Source of the DNA: Lunularia cruciata
Lineage: Eukaryota; Streptophyta; Marchantiopsida; Lunulariales; Lunulariaceae
DNA: 64,000 nt
Direction: 5' to 3'
Assembly (NCBI GenBank): GCA_948567375.1
Contig: OX419756.1
Coordinates: 54,450,333-54,514,332, forward strand
Below, one piece after another: positions 1-11,571 of this stretch. The notes under the pieces were generated by a model. It ran no database searches. It was not told the DNA's origin and was given only the letters and a program-made list of their open reading frames with translations. Within the stretch, counting starts at the first letter, position 1. Every line of letters begins with the position of its first letter. The position numbers and the translations under genes are program-made.

Positions 1-1712
1 ATAAGAGAAGTCTAGAGTGCAAAACTTGATGGAAAAATTCTTGAGAATTTAAAAGATGTGGTCAATGAGTTTCAAAATATCTTTCTTGATGATTTACCCT
101 CACAATTATCACCAAAAAGGAAAGTAGATCATAAAATCAAGATACTTCTTGCAAAGACATCCTCTTGTAAGGCCTCATATTGACTATCACCTCATGAGTT
201 AGAGGAAAGTAAGATCCAAATTGAAGATATGCTATAGACAAGGTTTATCCAACCCATCATATCACAATATGGGGTTTTTGTCTGATTTTCAAAGAAGAAG
301 GATAGTAAAATACTCATGTATATTGAACATTAGGGCCTAAATCAAAAAACAATGAAAAAAATACCCATTATCTCACATGGATGACATGTCCGATCAACTC
401 AATGGAGCAAAACACTTCACCAAACTTAATCTATTAAGTAGTTATAACCAATTAGGATCACAAAGGAAGATGTACACAAAATTGCCTTTGAAATAAGGTA
501 TGGTCACTTTGAGCTTTGGTGAGGCAAAATGGCATCAGAAAAGCTCCAATTACTTTCATGAGTTTGATGATTGATATATTTTATCCATACTTAGATAAGT
601 CTATTATCATTTTTCCTTAATGAATTCATAGTCTATAGTAGGACAATGAAGCAGCCCAAGCAATATCTATGAGAATTCCTCTAGATTTTATGATAGAACC
701 AATTGTATGCCAAAGTCTTGAAGTATGAGTTTGGCAAGTCTATAATAGATTACTTAGGGCAAAGAGTAAGTGAAAAAGATTTTAATGATATTTCTTGCTT
801 AATGGATTGAAAATCAGATCAATACAATAGCATTGACCTTTATAACAATCAAGGTTAGTAAGACCATCAGTCCAAACTGTATCCAAGGGCTAATAGATAA
901 AATAGATGACATTCAAAAGTGAGATGCTCTAGAAAATCAGACTCAACTCAAGAGTTTCTTGGGATTGACTAAGTTCTATCATCAATTTTTCAAGGACTTC
1001 TCCAAGATTGTACAATCTCTAATGGCACTACTTGGCAAGGGAAAGAAATGGATATGAGGAATAGCACAAAAATTAGACTTTCAAGAATTAAAAGATGCAC
1101 GATTACATGCACAAATCTTGAACTGTATGACCCAAAATGTCCAATCAAGTTGGTTATTGATGCATCAGGTCTTGTGATAGGAGCAATCATACAATAAGAA
1201 TGGAATGATGGATAACACCTGATTGCATATTTCTCACAAAAGATTTTACCAATAGATCATAATTATTCCACCACCAAACAAGAAGAGGTTGTTATTGTCC
1301 TTGCAATCAAGCATTGGAAGCACTATCTTGGCAAGAAAGCATTTGTAGTGGAGACAAACCCCAAATCTCTAGTCTACCTTGAGACATAGTAAGATCTATC
1401 TTGCAGATAGATTCATTGGGCAAAGCGGAGACAAAGATTCAACATGATAATCACATATGTGGAAGGCAAAAAGAAACTTATAAATATATTCACCCAAATG
1501 CATATGGTGATAGAACTTAAGATGAACCCAAAATTTTGGCCAGGGATTCTTACTACTACAAAGATTGACCTATAGATTGTAGGAGCTCAAATCATCCAAA
1601 AGCATAACCAATAACCAAGGACTCATCTTTTGTGATGGAAATTATGGATCTTGGATGCTCTAGACCTAAAAACTACCATCCTAACAAAATGTCATGATTC
1701 CACCATTGTAGG
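1..1712 (+). pseudogene. Element A, left part: Ty3 chromovirus pol remnant (RT, RNase H, start of integrase)
   Basis: Decayed Ty3-type pol read in several plus-strand frames. About 60-760 resembles reverse transcriptase: the segment before the palm, the RYGHFE-type motif near 498, and a thumb region. About 1130-1510 resembles RNase H: VIDASG, then a NPKSLVYLE stretch like the usual DHKPLVYLE. About 1650-1712 is the start of integrase. Many stops and frameshifts are present. The same domains recur in element B at 4380-6570, which makes the identification firm. The integrase does not end here: it resumes at 26834 after the insertion of element B, so 1-1712 and 26834 onward belong to one element whose 5' end lies left of the window. 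Confidence 0.85.
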
Positions 1713-2160
1713 TGTAATACAAATAGTTAAACATATTATCTAGAGTGGGAAATTGGCTTGGTAATATTTGGAAGGATGTTATACATGAGGGCCTAAATAG
1801 ATTAGATAGAGGTGTCACCAAAGAGTGCTTCCACTAGTAAAACAAGAGCCAAAAACACCTAAAAACTTCAAAGGTAATTTTGGAGGCCTAAATGGACAAA
1901 TTAGCCTTCAAAATGAGAAATATTCTTCTTGATCAAACTTGGTTGACCAACCAGAAAGGACAAGGATTGATATTTCACCCTAATCTAATGGTGGAGCTTG
2001 CTAACATGTCATCAATCCATGTATTTGATCCAAGGATGGAGCTTCCTTTGAGTGGATCCTCTTGCTATATAATAAAGACAAGGTGCTCGTTTGGAGCATC
2101 AGAGTATTGAGTATTGAAACTTTGAGTTTCAGAACTCAATACTTGTGTTAGGAATATACA
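1713..2160 (+). repeat. 5' LTR of element B
   Basis: Begins TGTAATAC and ends ATATACA, matching the LTR family of A, H and I in plus orientation. It contains a CTATATAATAAAG promoter/polyadenylation-like stretch near 2067. At about 448 bp it is shorter than the 3' LTR (about 600 bp without element C), having lost the middle part present at 8230-8370. Confidence 0.8.
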
Positions 2161-2161
2161 A

Positions 2162-2179
2162 TGGTTTCAAAGTAGATGT
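2162..2179 (+). other. Primer binding site of element B (tRNA-iMet type)
   Basis: TGGTTTCAAAGTAGATG lies one base after the 5' LTR. It matches the common plant TGGTATCAGAGC site, complementary to the 3' end of initiator Met tRNA, with three substitutions of which two are transitions. This position shows that 1713-2160 is a 5' LTR and not the 3' end of element A. Confidence 0.75.
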
Positions 2180-2734
2180 TTAATTATAAGAGAGTGGATC
2201 ACATAGGCTTCTAAGATTGAGTAATTTTGAGGGGAGGAAACATAGTGCAATTAATAAACTTAGGGTGTTTCAGAGAGAAGATAGGATGGAAGCACCTAGA
2301 CAACAATTTCTTGCACCCTGCTTTAAGTTCTTGAATCCATTCCATATCAAGATTATGTACATCTAGCATGCGCAAGTGATAGTATATATTATTTATCATT
2401 TTGGAGTAGAGTTCATGGGTATAATAATGAATTCACTAAACCCGATGATTCTACCTTTAGTGATATACAATAGAGAGTAAGATTTGACAATTTACATTCA
2501 ATTATGATCCAATAGATATAAATATACCAAAAAATCCTCCTTTTAACATGCAAGTAGAAATCCATTACGTGATTAGACCAAAAGTGATATGTAGGGATTT
2601 TGTAGTCCACAATTTTGGTGAGAAATATTATCAACAAGTGAGAGCCTTTGAGGTCTCTATGGTAATCCTAATAGTCCATGCTCCTTCTAGAGTGGTCATA
2701 TTAACCCTCTATTGAAATAGAAAATAGCAATTGA
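2180..2734 (+). other. Leader region of element B
   Basis: Untranslated-looking segment between primer site and gag. Only short chance frames on both strands; no recognisable motif. Confidence 0.5.
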
Positions 2735-3930
2735 GGGTTTCTTTAATCATGGAGCCATAGCTACAAGATCTAGTGTAAGGAATGCAAGGGATGTCAAACA
2801 ACTTTTGGGAAATCAAGATGAAAATGGAGGCATTGCAAAGTCAAGTATGTACCTTTAGGAACAATCAATTAATGCAAGAAGGGGAACCATCCCAAAACAC
2901 AACACTAGTGGCCAAAGTACCTAGAAAGTCACTCATGTCAATGACACCAATCAACAATGAAGTCACATTGTTACTACAAATGAAGAAGACGTGCAACATC
3001 AAGCCTTAGAAGAAACATTGTTCCATGGGAGTAGTTGAAAATTGGATTTTAAACATGAATCAATAGTTTTGATTATTCACAAATTAGATCACTCATCATT
3101 CTGCAAGCATGTTTGCATGTAAGTACTTGATTGATAAAGCCTTCACATGATATGATGCTTGGGAACAATCATTATTGGCAAAAAGAGAGGAGATCATTTG
3201 AACAACAATGCAAGAAAGGCTACTTGATAATTTCCAATCTATGGATTTGATGCGGATGGCTCAAAACCTAAATTTAGGGATTGAAGTAGAAGAATAATAT
3301 ACAAGAGTAGATGGAGGCATTTCTTGATCTATAGGTTGTGATAACCAACATGAGTCTAATAGAAGCTCTTGATAATTTCAAATAAGGGTTAAAAGAGCAA
3401 ATTTGGAAAGAGGTAATGTTACAAAATCCTTGCACTATTCTTAAAGCCATTGCATGCGCTCAAAGAATAGCAAGGATGCTTGGAAGAGGTGAAGGGGTAA
3501 TCTTGATACAACATTATTGGGGCTAGGACACCCCATTTTGGTTGATCAATTCCTATGGAATTGGGCAACATTCAATTCCAAGACCAAGGAGCATGGCTGC
3601 TACAACAAGAATGGAGATGGGTCAAAAAAGGAGAAATGGAGTCCCACAAGGAGAGGGGGTTTGAGTCACATAATGACATTGCTACAATTGCGGTTGAGTT
3701 GAGTATATAGCCATCAATTTTCATGTTCTTCTTCCTAGAGACCCTTAGACTCCATATAGGAAACCTTTGAACAACATGGAGAGACAAGTTGAAGAGGAGG
3801 ATATTGAGATTACATTAGAGAACAAAGATCACCAATAAATATACCTTACGGCCTTACTTGCTCAATGGAGAAGAGTAAAAGCAAGAGGAGAAAGAGAATG
3901 GTTATGCAAAGGTTAAGGAAGACAAACACA
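2735..3930 (+). pseudogene. gag of element B (decayed)
   Basis: Starts near an ATGGAGCC at 2751 and reads through several stops. The piece at 2782-3009 encodes a polar N-terminal gag region. About 3340-3480 encodes an IEALDNFK...KAIACAQRIA stretch, typical of the end of Ty3 gag before the zinc knuckle. No intact CCHC knuckle is visible. It lies directly upstream of the protease remnant. Confidence 0.65.
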
Positions 3931-3933
3931 TAA

Positions 3934-4260
3934 TTGATTATTGTAAATGGAGTCCTAGAAGGCAATCAAGTAAGAGTATTGATAGACCTTAAAGCAATAG
4001 AGAATTTATTGTCTTGCTTTGTTAAAATAAGGTTGGGGATGGAGCTAGAGAAGGATGAAAATGAAGAAGTAGAGTTATATAATAGTCAAATAAAGAGGAT
4101 TGAGTCATTATCTAGAAAGATAACACTCTTTATGTTAATTGAAAGTATCATGAAGAAATTGAATGGAAAATGTTACAATTAGCTCATTACAATGTGATCT
4201 TAGGTTTGTTGTGGATGAAACATTATAACCTCATGGTCAATTGTAGAAAGAAAGTAGTGA
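3934..4260 (+). pseudogene. Aspartic protease of element B (decayed)
   Basis: The frame at 3934 begins LIIVNGVLEG and continues VLIDLKAIENLLS. This is the usual VLIDSGATENFLS protease loop, with the catalytic D-S/T-G triad now D-L-K. Downstream, ILGLLWMKHYNLMV (about 4197-4240, after a stop) matches the ILGMPWLRHYNP protease end. The loss of the triad makes it inactive. Confidence 0.8.
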
Positions 4261-4379
4261 AAACTAGCCAATAGAAGATCATTGGGGTTAAAGAAAGATT
4301 ACAAAGACAAGAATTATCTCTTATATCACAATGACAACAACTATTGTTAAGACAAATAGATGTTTCATGGGTCTAATAG

Positions 4380-4832
4380 AGAAGTTAAAAATGTACAACT
4401 TAATGAACAAATTCCTTAAAATTTCAAAGATGTGGTTTATGAGTTTCAAGGTGTCTTTCTAGATGATTTACCCTTAGGATTACCACCAAAAAGGAGAGTA
4501 GATCATAAAATCAAGATACTTCCATGGAAGACATCTCCTTGTAAGGCCTCATATCAACTATCACCTCATGAGTAAGAAGAAAGCTAGGCTCAAATTGAGG
4601 AGATGCTACAAAAAGGGTTTATTCAACCTAGGGTATCACCATATGGGACTCTTGTCTTGTTTGTGACAAAGAAGGATGGTACAATGTGCATATGCATTGA
4701 CTATAGAGGCCTAAATCAACAAAAAAATGAAGAACAAAAACCCATCATCCCATATAAATGACTTGTTTGATCAACTCAATGGAGTAAACTTGATCTATGG
4801 AGCAATTACAACCAAATTAGGATTGCGGTAAA

Positions 4833-4907
<75 letters not shown>

Positions 4908-4940
4908 ATACTTGTATACTTATATATATATATAGACGAT

Positions 4941-4974
<34 letters not shown>

Positions 4975-5063
4975 ATTGGCTTTCAAACAAGGTATGGTCA
5001 CTTTGAGTACCTTGTGATGCCATTTGGCCTCACTAACACACAGTCACTTTCATGAGTTTGATG
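4380..5063 (+). pseudogene. Reverse transcriptase of element B, first part
   Basis: Encodes VDHKIKILPWKTSPCKASYQ, then GFIQPRVSPYGTLVLF, KKDGTMCICIDYRGLNQ and [12 protein letters not shown]-like blocks of Ty3 RT, with frameshifts. The frame is interrupted by a TA microsatellite (4833-4972) and then by a solo LTR starting at 5064. The RT palm resumes at 5753. Confidence 0.85.
4833..4972. repeat. TA-rich microsatellite inside RT
   Basis: About 140 bp of (TA)n with short interruptions (TATGTATATATGTATATACTTG and a short non-repeat core near 4935). It replaces about 10 bp that in element A read AGATGTACACAAAATTG (about 467-484), so the repeat probably grew from that TACACA core. Confidence 0.9.
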
Positions 5064-5751
5064 TGTAAGCCAGCTTGTCTCTCACTCAAGATGAACTTTT
5101 GATGGCTATTATGGTAGCGCACCATGGACTAAGAAGGCAAAGGACCAATTTCATCATACTCCTCTAAGGCTAATATTCCAAGACTCAAGACATTGCTCAT
5201 TAAAAAACTCAATGAGAAAGAGATAGTTGCAAATGAAAGGATGATGAGTACTCCTTCACCCCTTGTTTATAAACTTGTGAAATAATTATGCACCAAAGTT
5301 ATTAATTACCACAATAACTCAAGTTACTAGGCTAAAAGTCAAGTAAAGTCAAAAAGTATAAAGGAATATCCATCCACATTAGCATATTGCACTAAGCGTG
5401 TGATCTTATCTTGATCCAACCATTAAGTCAAGGATTCCTTCACATGGGCTATCCTTGGACTATAGAAGAATCCAAAACAAAAGGCTTGCATGCCCAAGAG
5501 TTCTCAACTCTTTCCTGAGAGCCAAATATCTAGGAATAATACCAAGTCAACACACTAGAATCCAAAATAATGGTGCTCATCTTTTCCACTTTCTCTAAAG
5601 TAAGGTCCCCTCTATCTTAGCTATGACTAACTTTAGCTAATCATGACTAATGTAGAACCATTCTTTATCTCTATATAAATAATATCTCATAAGTGCTTGT
5701 AGTACCAAGCTAAATATCACAATATCACACACATGCACAAATTGGTGTTAT
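5064..5751 (+). repeat. Solo LTR of the D family inserted in RT of element B
   Basis: Same sequence family as the two LTRs of element D (10572-11259, 17201-17876): starts TGTAAGCC, ends GGTGTTAT. Flanked by GATG on both sides (left end at 5063, right beginning at 5753). The flanking RT reads across the insertion as in element A near 570-590 (GTTTGATGATTGATATATTTT). No internal sequence remains, as expected after LTR-LTR recombination. Confidence 0.88.
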
Positions 5752-5752
5752 A

Positions 5753-6570
5753 GATGAGTGATATATTTTGTCCATACTTGGATAAATCTATTATCATTTT
5801 CTTGAATGAATTCTTAGTTTATTACATGATGATGATGGAGCAGATATAACATCTATAAGAAATCCTCCAGATTCTATGACAAAATCAGTTGTATGCCAAA
5901 ATTTCAAAGTGTGCGTTTAGCAAGTCTAAAATTAGATTACTTGGGGCATAAAGTAAGTGCAAAAGGTATCCAAGTGTTAAAAAATAAAATAGAGATCATT
6001 AAAAAATGGAGTGTTCTAGAAGATTAAACTCAACTCAAGAGTTTCTTGGGATTGATGGGTTCTATTGTAAATTTGTCAAGGATTTCTCCAAGGTTTCATA
6101 ACCTCTAATAGCCCTACTTGAAAAGGAAAAGAAGTGGATGTGATGAACCATAGAAGAATTGAAAGATACATTACTACATGCACCAATCTTGAAATGGTAT
6201 GACCCAAACATCCAATCAAGTTGAATACAAATACATGTGTTGCAATAGAAGCAATCATATAACTTGAATCTAATGATGGATGGCACCTAATTGCATATTT
6301 CTCTCAAAAGTTGTTACCAAAAAAATGCAACTATCACACCACCAAATGAGAAGAGTTGGTCATTGTCCTTGCAACCAAGTATTGGAAGCACTATCTTGGT
6401 GAGAAAATATTTTTAGTGGAGATAGACCACAAACCTCTAGTCTACCTTGAGATACAAAAAGATCTATCTTGTTGATAGATTTGATGGGCAGAGTGAAGAC
6501 AATGGTTCAACATGATGATCAAATATGTAGAAGGCAAGAAGAAACTTGTAGATGCATTCACTTGGATGCA
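5753..6570 (+). pseudogene. RT (second part) and RNase H of element B
   Basis: Continues the RT palm: YLDKSIIIFLNEFLVY, where the YIDD-type catalytic pair has become N-E. Then the connection domain, and RNase H from about 6178, with IAYFSQKLLP, HWKHYLG-like and IDHKPLVYLE blocks to about 6450, followed by the MI-YVEGKKKLVDAF-type end. Frameshifts and stops are numerous. Confidence 0.82.
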
Positions 6571-6699
6571 TATGGTAAACAATTTGATGGTAGAGGTCAA
6601 GATGAATCTAGAATTCTAGCCAAGGATTCTTGTTGCTAAAATTGACGCACAAAGTATAGGAGCTCAATCGTCTAAATGCATAACTAGCACCCAAAGATT

Positions 6700-7515
6700 C
6701 ACCTTTCATGATGACAAGTTATGGATTCTAGATGTCATAGTTATAAGAACCACCATCTTAGCAAAATATCATGATTTTAACATTGTAGGTCACTTTGGAG
6801 TGGACAAGACTTTAGATGCAATCATACACTATTATGATTGGCCCAAGATGAAGAAAAATGTGACAAAGTATGTTCAAAGTTGTCTACTTTGTCAAAAAAT
6901 AAAATCTTCTAATCAAGTTATTACAAGACTCCTTCAACCCCTCCTTACTCCTACACAAAATTGGGAACAAGTAAGCATAGATCTAGTTTATGAATTGCCC
7001 AAGACCACCTCAAGGTTTGACTCCATCATACTCTTTATCAACCAATTCAACAAAATGATTCATGTGTGTCCTATCACCAAGGATGTGATTGCGTCACAAT
7101 TAGCTCAATGGAACATAGCTCTAGTCTTTTCTCACCATCGCCTATCTCAAGTGCTCATCACTAGTAGAGGCACTCAATTCAATAGTTTGTTTTGGAGAAC
7201 TCTCTTTGGCATCTTCAAAACCAAACTGGCCATGTCCATGGCTTACCATTGACAAACTGATGGACAAAAAGAGCAAGCTAATTGCACAATTAAAGACATG
7301 CTCCAGGACTTCATCTTAGATGAGCAAGAGAGATGAGACACCTAACTTCAATTGGTGGAATTTGCCTACAAAAATTTAGTGTTTGCATCCACATAGATCA
7401 CCATCATCTTCCTTATGTATATAGAGCATCCTTTCACACCTTTGAGTTTAATAAGATCCGCCTGGTGGCTACCAAGTTTAACGCTATCAACACGTTTGTT
7501 TTTAGAATCCAATAG
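6700..7515 (+). pseudogene. Integrase of element B
   Basis: The longest frame (6800-7252, 150 aa) contains YYDWPKMKKNV, the second half of the zinc-binding domain (YVQSCLLCQKIK), and the core with VSIDLVYELPK (first catalytic Asp). The second acidic motif reads ITSRGTQF, where most family members have a D in SDRGTQF. After a stop, DGQKEQAN keeps the catalytic Glu. Then come the C-terminal pieces to 7515. One stop and a frameshift separate the core from the C-terminus. Confidence 0.88.
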
Positions 7516-7559
7516 GGTGTGTAGAATGCCAAGCATAGGTTATATATTGCCCAAAATCA

Positions 7560-7995
7560 ATAGAAATAGTATGTAAATTCACATTGCTAGCACATGGAGT
7601 TCAATGTTGGGGATCAAGTCTGGCTTTCCATAACTAACCTCACATTAGTTTTCCCTCGTAAGCTCAGACGTCATTTTATTGAGCTCTTTTCTATCCTTTT
7701 GGTATAGTGGTCTATCACCCTAAGCTATCACTACACATGAAGAAACATCAATGTTCTATGTTCTCTTACTACACAAATATGCACCCAAACCACTTCCTTT
7801 TCCTTCCATGCAAGAAGTTAGACCTTGAAGTCAAAGGAATTCTCTCAAAACACATTTGTGGTACTCGGCATCCTTATTTAAAATATCTTGTACATTGGAA
7901 ATGGTACCCATTGTATGAGGTAACATGAGAGCCAATAGCCAACTTGATCCATGCACTAGTATTAGTGCAATCTTTTGAGCAACAACTTTGCAACC
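7560..7995 (+). pseudogene. Integrase C-terminus and chromodomain of element B
   Basis: ME-FNVGDQVWLS-type GPY/F-like region at 7590-7690, PHMKKHQCSMFSYY near 7730, then a chromodomain at about 7818-7960 (ILSKHICGTRHPYLKYLVHW, then YPLYEVT). Chromodomains guide chromovirus integration to heterochromatin. The intact counterpart is in element I (63131-63009). Confidence 0.85.
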
Positions 7996-8009
7996 AAGAC
8001 GTTGCATCT

Positions 8010-8024
8010 TAAAAGGAGGAGGTT
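8010..8024 (+). other. Polypurine tract of element B
   Basis: TAAAAGGAGGAGGTT immediately before the 3' LTR. The same tract is seen before the LTR of A (29470-29486) and, in reverse, after the LTRs of H and I. Confidence 0.85.
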
Positions 8025-8384
8025 TGTAATATTAATAGCTAGACATATTATCTAGAGGTGGAAATTAGCTTGGTAACATCTAGAAGGATGTCATATATGA
8101 TAGACCAAGTATATTAGATAGATGTGTCACCAAAAGAGAAGTTCTATGAATAGAGCATGAACCAAAAATACTCTAAAAACTTTAGAGAAAATTTTGGAGG
8201 CCTAAATGGATGAATTAGCCCTAAATAATAGATATAATTCTTCTCCATTGGAAACAAGATTCCTTTCTCTACCTTAACTTGTCTTGTTGAGAGCTTTCCA
8301 ATGGTACTTCACCCATGTAAATTTAAGCTTCTTATAGGAAAATTCTCTAAAGATTCCCTTTAGTCAAACTTGTTTGACCACCCA
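8025..8384 (+). repeat. 3' LTR of element B, first segment
   Basis: Begins TGTAATATTAATAGCTAG and matches the family consensus up to TTTGACCACCCA, where element C is inserted. The LTR resumes at 26589. Confidence 0.87.
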
Positions 8385-8927
8385 TGTTGTACATATATAC
8401 ATCATTACACAACATACATCACTGTCAACATCATACACTTTAAAGGCATAATTCACACATAAGTCATCCATGGTCTCTAAATTGCCACAATAATCAATGT
8501 GTTCTCAACTCAAATCACACTCAATCAGATGAGTACTTGATACGTCATTAAATAATTGGCCAACAACTAGACACTGATTACAATCAAGCCACACTCACTC
8601 TAGCTAAGAGACTCCAGGTGATGCTTTTCGGCCTCTGTCTACCATAGCCAAGAACTCAAAGGCTCAACATCAAAGAAGTGAGCTCTCTAGAGTTGCACTT
8701 CAAAAGTATACCTCTTGAACTCGACCTAAGTATCCAACCTTAATGGTCCTGTTCATGGCACATCCGACATGCAAATGATAGGGCCCCATGATGTAGTCAG
8801 TACCCTGAACATGAAATTTGACCATCAACAAGTAGTCTATGAGTAACTGCCAAAATATCTATGACTACCAACACTACTACTCCAAAGTCCAAGCAATGTA
8901 GATGCAATGCTACAAATGGTGTGAGTT
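8385..8927 (-). repeat. 3' LTR of element C
   Basis: Begins TGTTGTACATATATAC on the plus strand. Bases from about 8500 onward match 26154-26580, the other LTR copy (shared landmarks TTCTCAACTCAAATCA, CTCTAGCTAAGAGA, AGTGAGCTCTCTAGAG). Confidence 0.8.
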
Positions 8928-9046
8928 GTTGTGTACATATATGCATATATACATTGTTATATAACATACATCACTATCAACATCACACACTATAGAAGCA
9001 CCATAACTTACACATGCGTCATACATGGACTCTAAAGTGCCACAAT
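8928..9046 (-). repeat. Partial second copy of the element C LTR
   Basis: Repeats the first about 118 bp of the LTR (TGTTGTGTACATATATGC ... AAAGTGCCACAATGG) directly after the complete copy, then leads into the integrase 3' region. It suggests a tandem or recombined LTR. Confidence 0.7.
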
Positions 9047-9569
9047 GGCCTTCTAATTGGTGGTGAGGTCTCTCTAAGTCTAGAAAGCCATCTATTGCAA
9101 GTATATAGTATACGTTATGGTGGGAAAAAGATCAAGAGGTTGGGTGCTATCAAGCCCCATTGTTAATTGCTTTTTTGCAATCTATACCACATAAAGGATG
9201 AATTAACTATAAATCAAGTACATCTAAGACATAACCATTATACTTGAGGAACCACCATGAGAAGAAGAGTCAAACATGCCATATGCCATATGCTATAAAT
9301 AGCTATCACACACTTACATGGTACTAGCTCCACTAGAAGAGCTGCATAACATACACTACAAACTTGCATATACAAGTGCCAAGCTTGGGTCTATAGTACC
9401 ATCAATGTTTGGGAGGTGGCATGGCAAAAAATAGCACGCATGATCCTTTCAAACAACACCATCATGTCCTATCAACACAAGGACTCCAAATGGCAAAACC
9501 TCATGCATCCTCAAGACAATGTAGCCCAAGTAACATCAAGTGTTGTTGGTGTTGTATGTTGTAGATATA
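9047..9569 (-). other. 3' region of element C after integrase
   Basis: No intact frame. Minus-strand translation gives scattered remnants of the integrase C-terminal tail and presumably 3' untranslated sequence. Confidence 0.5.
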
Positions 9570-10571
9570 CATAGTCACTTAGATGAAATCAACGGATTGA
9601 GGATCTATAACCTCCTCCTCAAATGGTAGCATAGCGTAAGGTATCCCTATGCTGAGCAATCACCAAGTTCTCAAAGTCCATTGGTATCACTCTTCCAAAG
9701 ATCTTTGCACATTGAGAACATCCACTCATCTATACATCTGGATCATCCAAGTCCAACACTATAGTAGCATCTTGATGAATGGCTGCAGGTAAATATGGAT
9801 CTCATCCATAGAGTAGAAAGTAAGGAGAGAAGGATGCTAAGGAGACTTTTTGGCTGAACCAATAGCCCTTGGCCAACCACGACAACTGGAGATCTTAATC
9901 TCCCAAGTGGCCTCTCTGCAAACCATACTTCCACAATCCTCTCTTCACCATTTAAACCACTTTCTTTGCTAAGCCATCTGCCTTAGGGTGATCTCGGGAG
10001 GTAGTATGATGATCAATCAAAGTCTTATCACATAAGATCTGGAACTCCTCCAAGAACTTTATACCATGATCAGTTAACCTCAACTGGTGCACCAAAATGA
10101 CTAAGAACGCAATCTTGGAACAAGTAAGACATCATTGGATTTGTCAAGAAGTGCCACCAACTCAATCCACTTGGAGAAGTGCTCCACCATAACCAAAATG
10201 CACCAATGATGTCTTATAGTCAAAGATAAAGGTCAAGCAAAGTCCAAACTCCAGCGGTAACCCAATCCCATGATACGTAGTAAGTGCAATTATAGTATAG
10301 GAGCATTAAATGATACTCTAACTTGGTCACAAACCACACGCTTGGCAACAAACTATTGTACATTGGTCTATATACTGCGCCACCAATAATGACTCTAGAG
10401 CAAGCTATATGTATGATTTACTCCAAAATGTCCTAGCTTCTCATGAGCATGACAAACCAATTGTGGTCTTTATGAAGGAAGTAGTACTACTTGCACTCTA
10501 CCATCCTCCCATACACAAAGAAGGTGTTTGCACTCCAATTTGAACTTTTTGGCTTGTTGAAGAACATGATC
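9570..10571 (-). pseudogene. Integrase core and C-terminus of element C
   Basis: Minus-strand translation shows MVEHFSKWIELVAL near 10200 (after the first catalytic Asp), then FGAPVEV and a TDHG-like second motif near 10090. ADGLAKKVV follows near 9970, where the catalytic Glu of DGLAERVV is Lys. GYRFS and SPYFLLYG-WDP-like blocks lie near 9830 and AQHRDTLRYA near 9640. Frameshifts and stops throughout. It continues upstream at 17877, across element D. Confidence 0.78.
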
Positions 10572-11259
10572 AATGAGCTGGCATGTCTCTCACTCAAGAT
10601 GAACCTCTGATGGCTATTATGGTAGCGCACCATGGACTAAGAAGGCAAAGAACCCCAACGCCATCATACTCCTCCAAGTTTAACACTCCAAGACTCAAGA
10701 CATTGCTCACTAGAGACCTCAAAGAGAGAGATAATTGCAAATGAAAGGATGATGAGTACCTCCTTACCCCTTGTTTATATACTTGTGAAATAGTTACACA
10801 CTAAAGTTATTATTTATATAAAGTAACTCAAGTTACTATGCTAAAAATCAAGTAAAGTCAAAAAGTATAAAGGAATATCCATCCACATGTGCATATTCCA
10901 CTAAGCATGTGATCTTATCTTGACCCAATAACTAAGTCAAGGATTCCTTCACATGGGCTCCTTGGACTATAGAAGAATCCAAAACAAAAAGGCTTGTAGG
11001 CTCAAGAGTTCTCAACTCTTTCCTCAAAGCCAAACACCTAGGAATAATACCAAGTCAATACACTAGAATCCAAAATAGTGGTGTTTATCTTTTCCATTTC
11101 CTCTAAAGTAAGGTTCTCTCTATCTTAGCTATGACTAATTTAGCTAACCATGACAAATGTAGAACCATCCTTTATCTCCATATAAATAATATCTCTCAAG
11201 TATTTGTAATACCAAGCTAAATATCATAATACCACACACATGCACAAATGGTTGTTACA
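10572..11259 (-). repeat. 3' LTR of element D
   Basis: Aligns along its length with 17201-17876 and with the three solo LTRs. Its plus-strand start reads AATGAGCTGGC where the other copies have TGTGAGCC. Confidence 0.87.
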
Positions 11260-11571
11260 TTTACACCCGGACTAAGTTTTCACTTTGTCTTCAAAGTGAA
11301 GGTCTCTCTATCTTCTATGATATATCTTCAACTTATCATAGTTAATCCTATCAAAGTGTCTTCCTCCCAACTCCTTGAGATCATAGGTGTAATTGCCCCA
11401 CACCTTCTCTACTATAAAAGGTCCAAAGTACTTAGGCAAAAACTTCTTTTGCACTCTCTTGCATCAAATGGAATCAAATAGCATTACCTAATCACCTTCT
11501 GTGAAAGGCTCCACCTTCTTCTTGGCTTGTCTCTTTTCATAGCTTTTTTTTTTCCTTTGGACTTGCTCCAC
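11260..11571 (-). other. 3' end of D internal region
   Basis: Minus-strand remnants of the integrase C-terminal tail (GAITPMIS, YYLIPFDA-like pieces) and 3' untranslated sequence. No convincing polypurine tract next to the LTR. Confidence 0.45.

Noticed and set aside
1640-1760. An apparent deletion of integrase in element A, with the frame running straight into an LTR at 1713
   Set aside because: The LTR is followed by a primer site and gag, so it is the 5' LTR of a new element (B), and the missing integrase resumes at 26834.
4833-4972. Open frame of 68 aa rich in Tyr-Ile across the TA repeat
   Set aside because: It is a by-product of the dinucleotide repeat.
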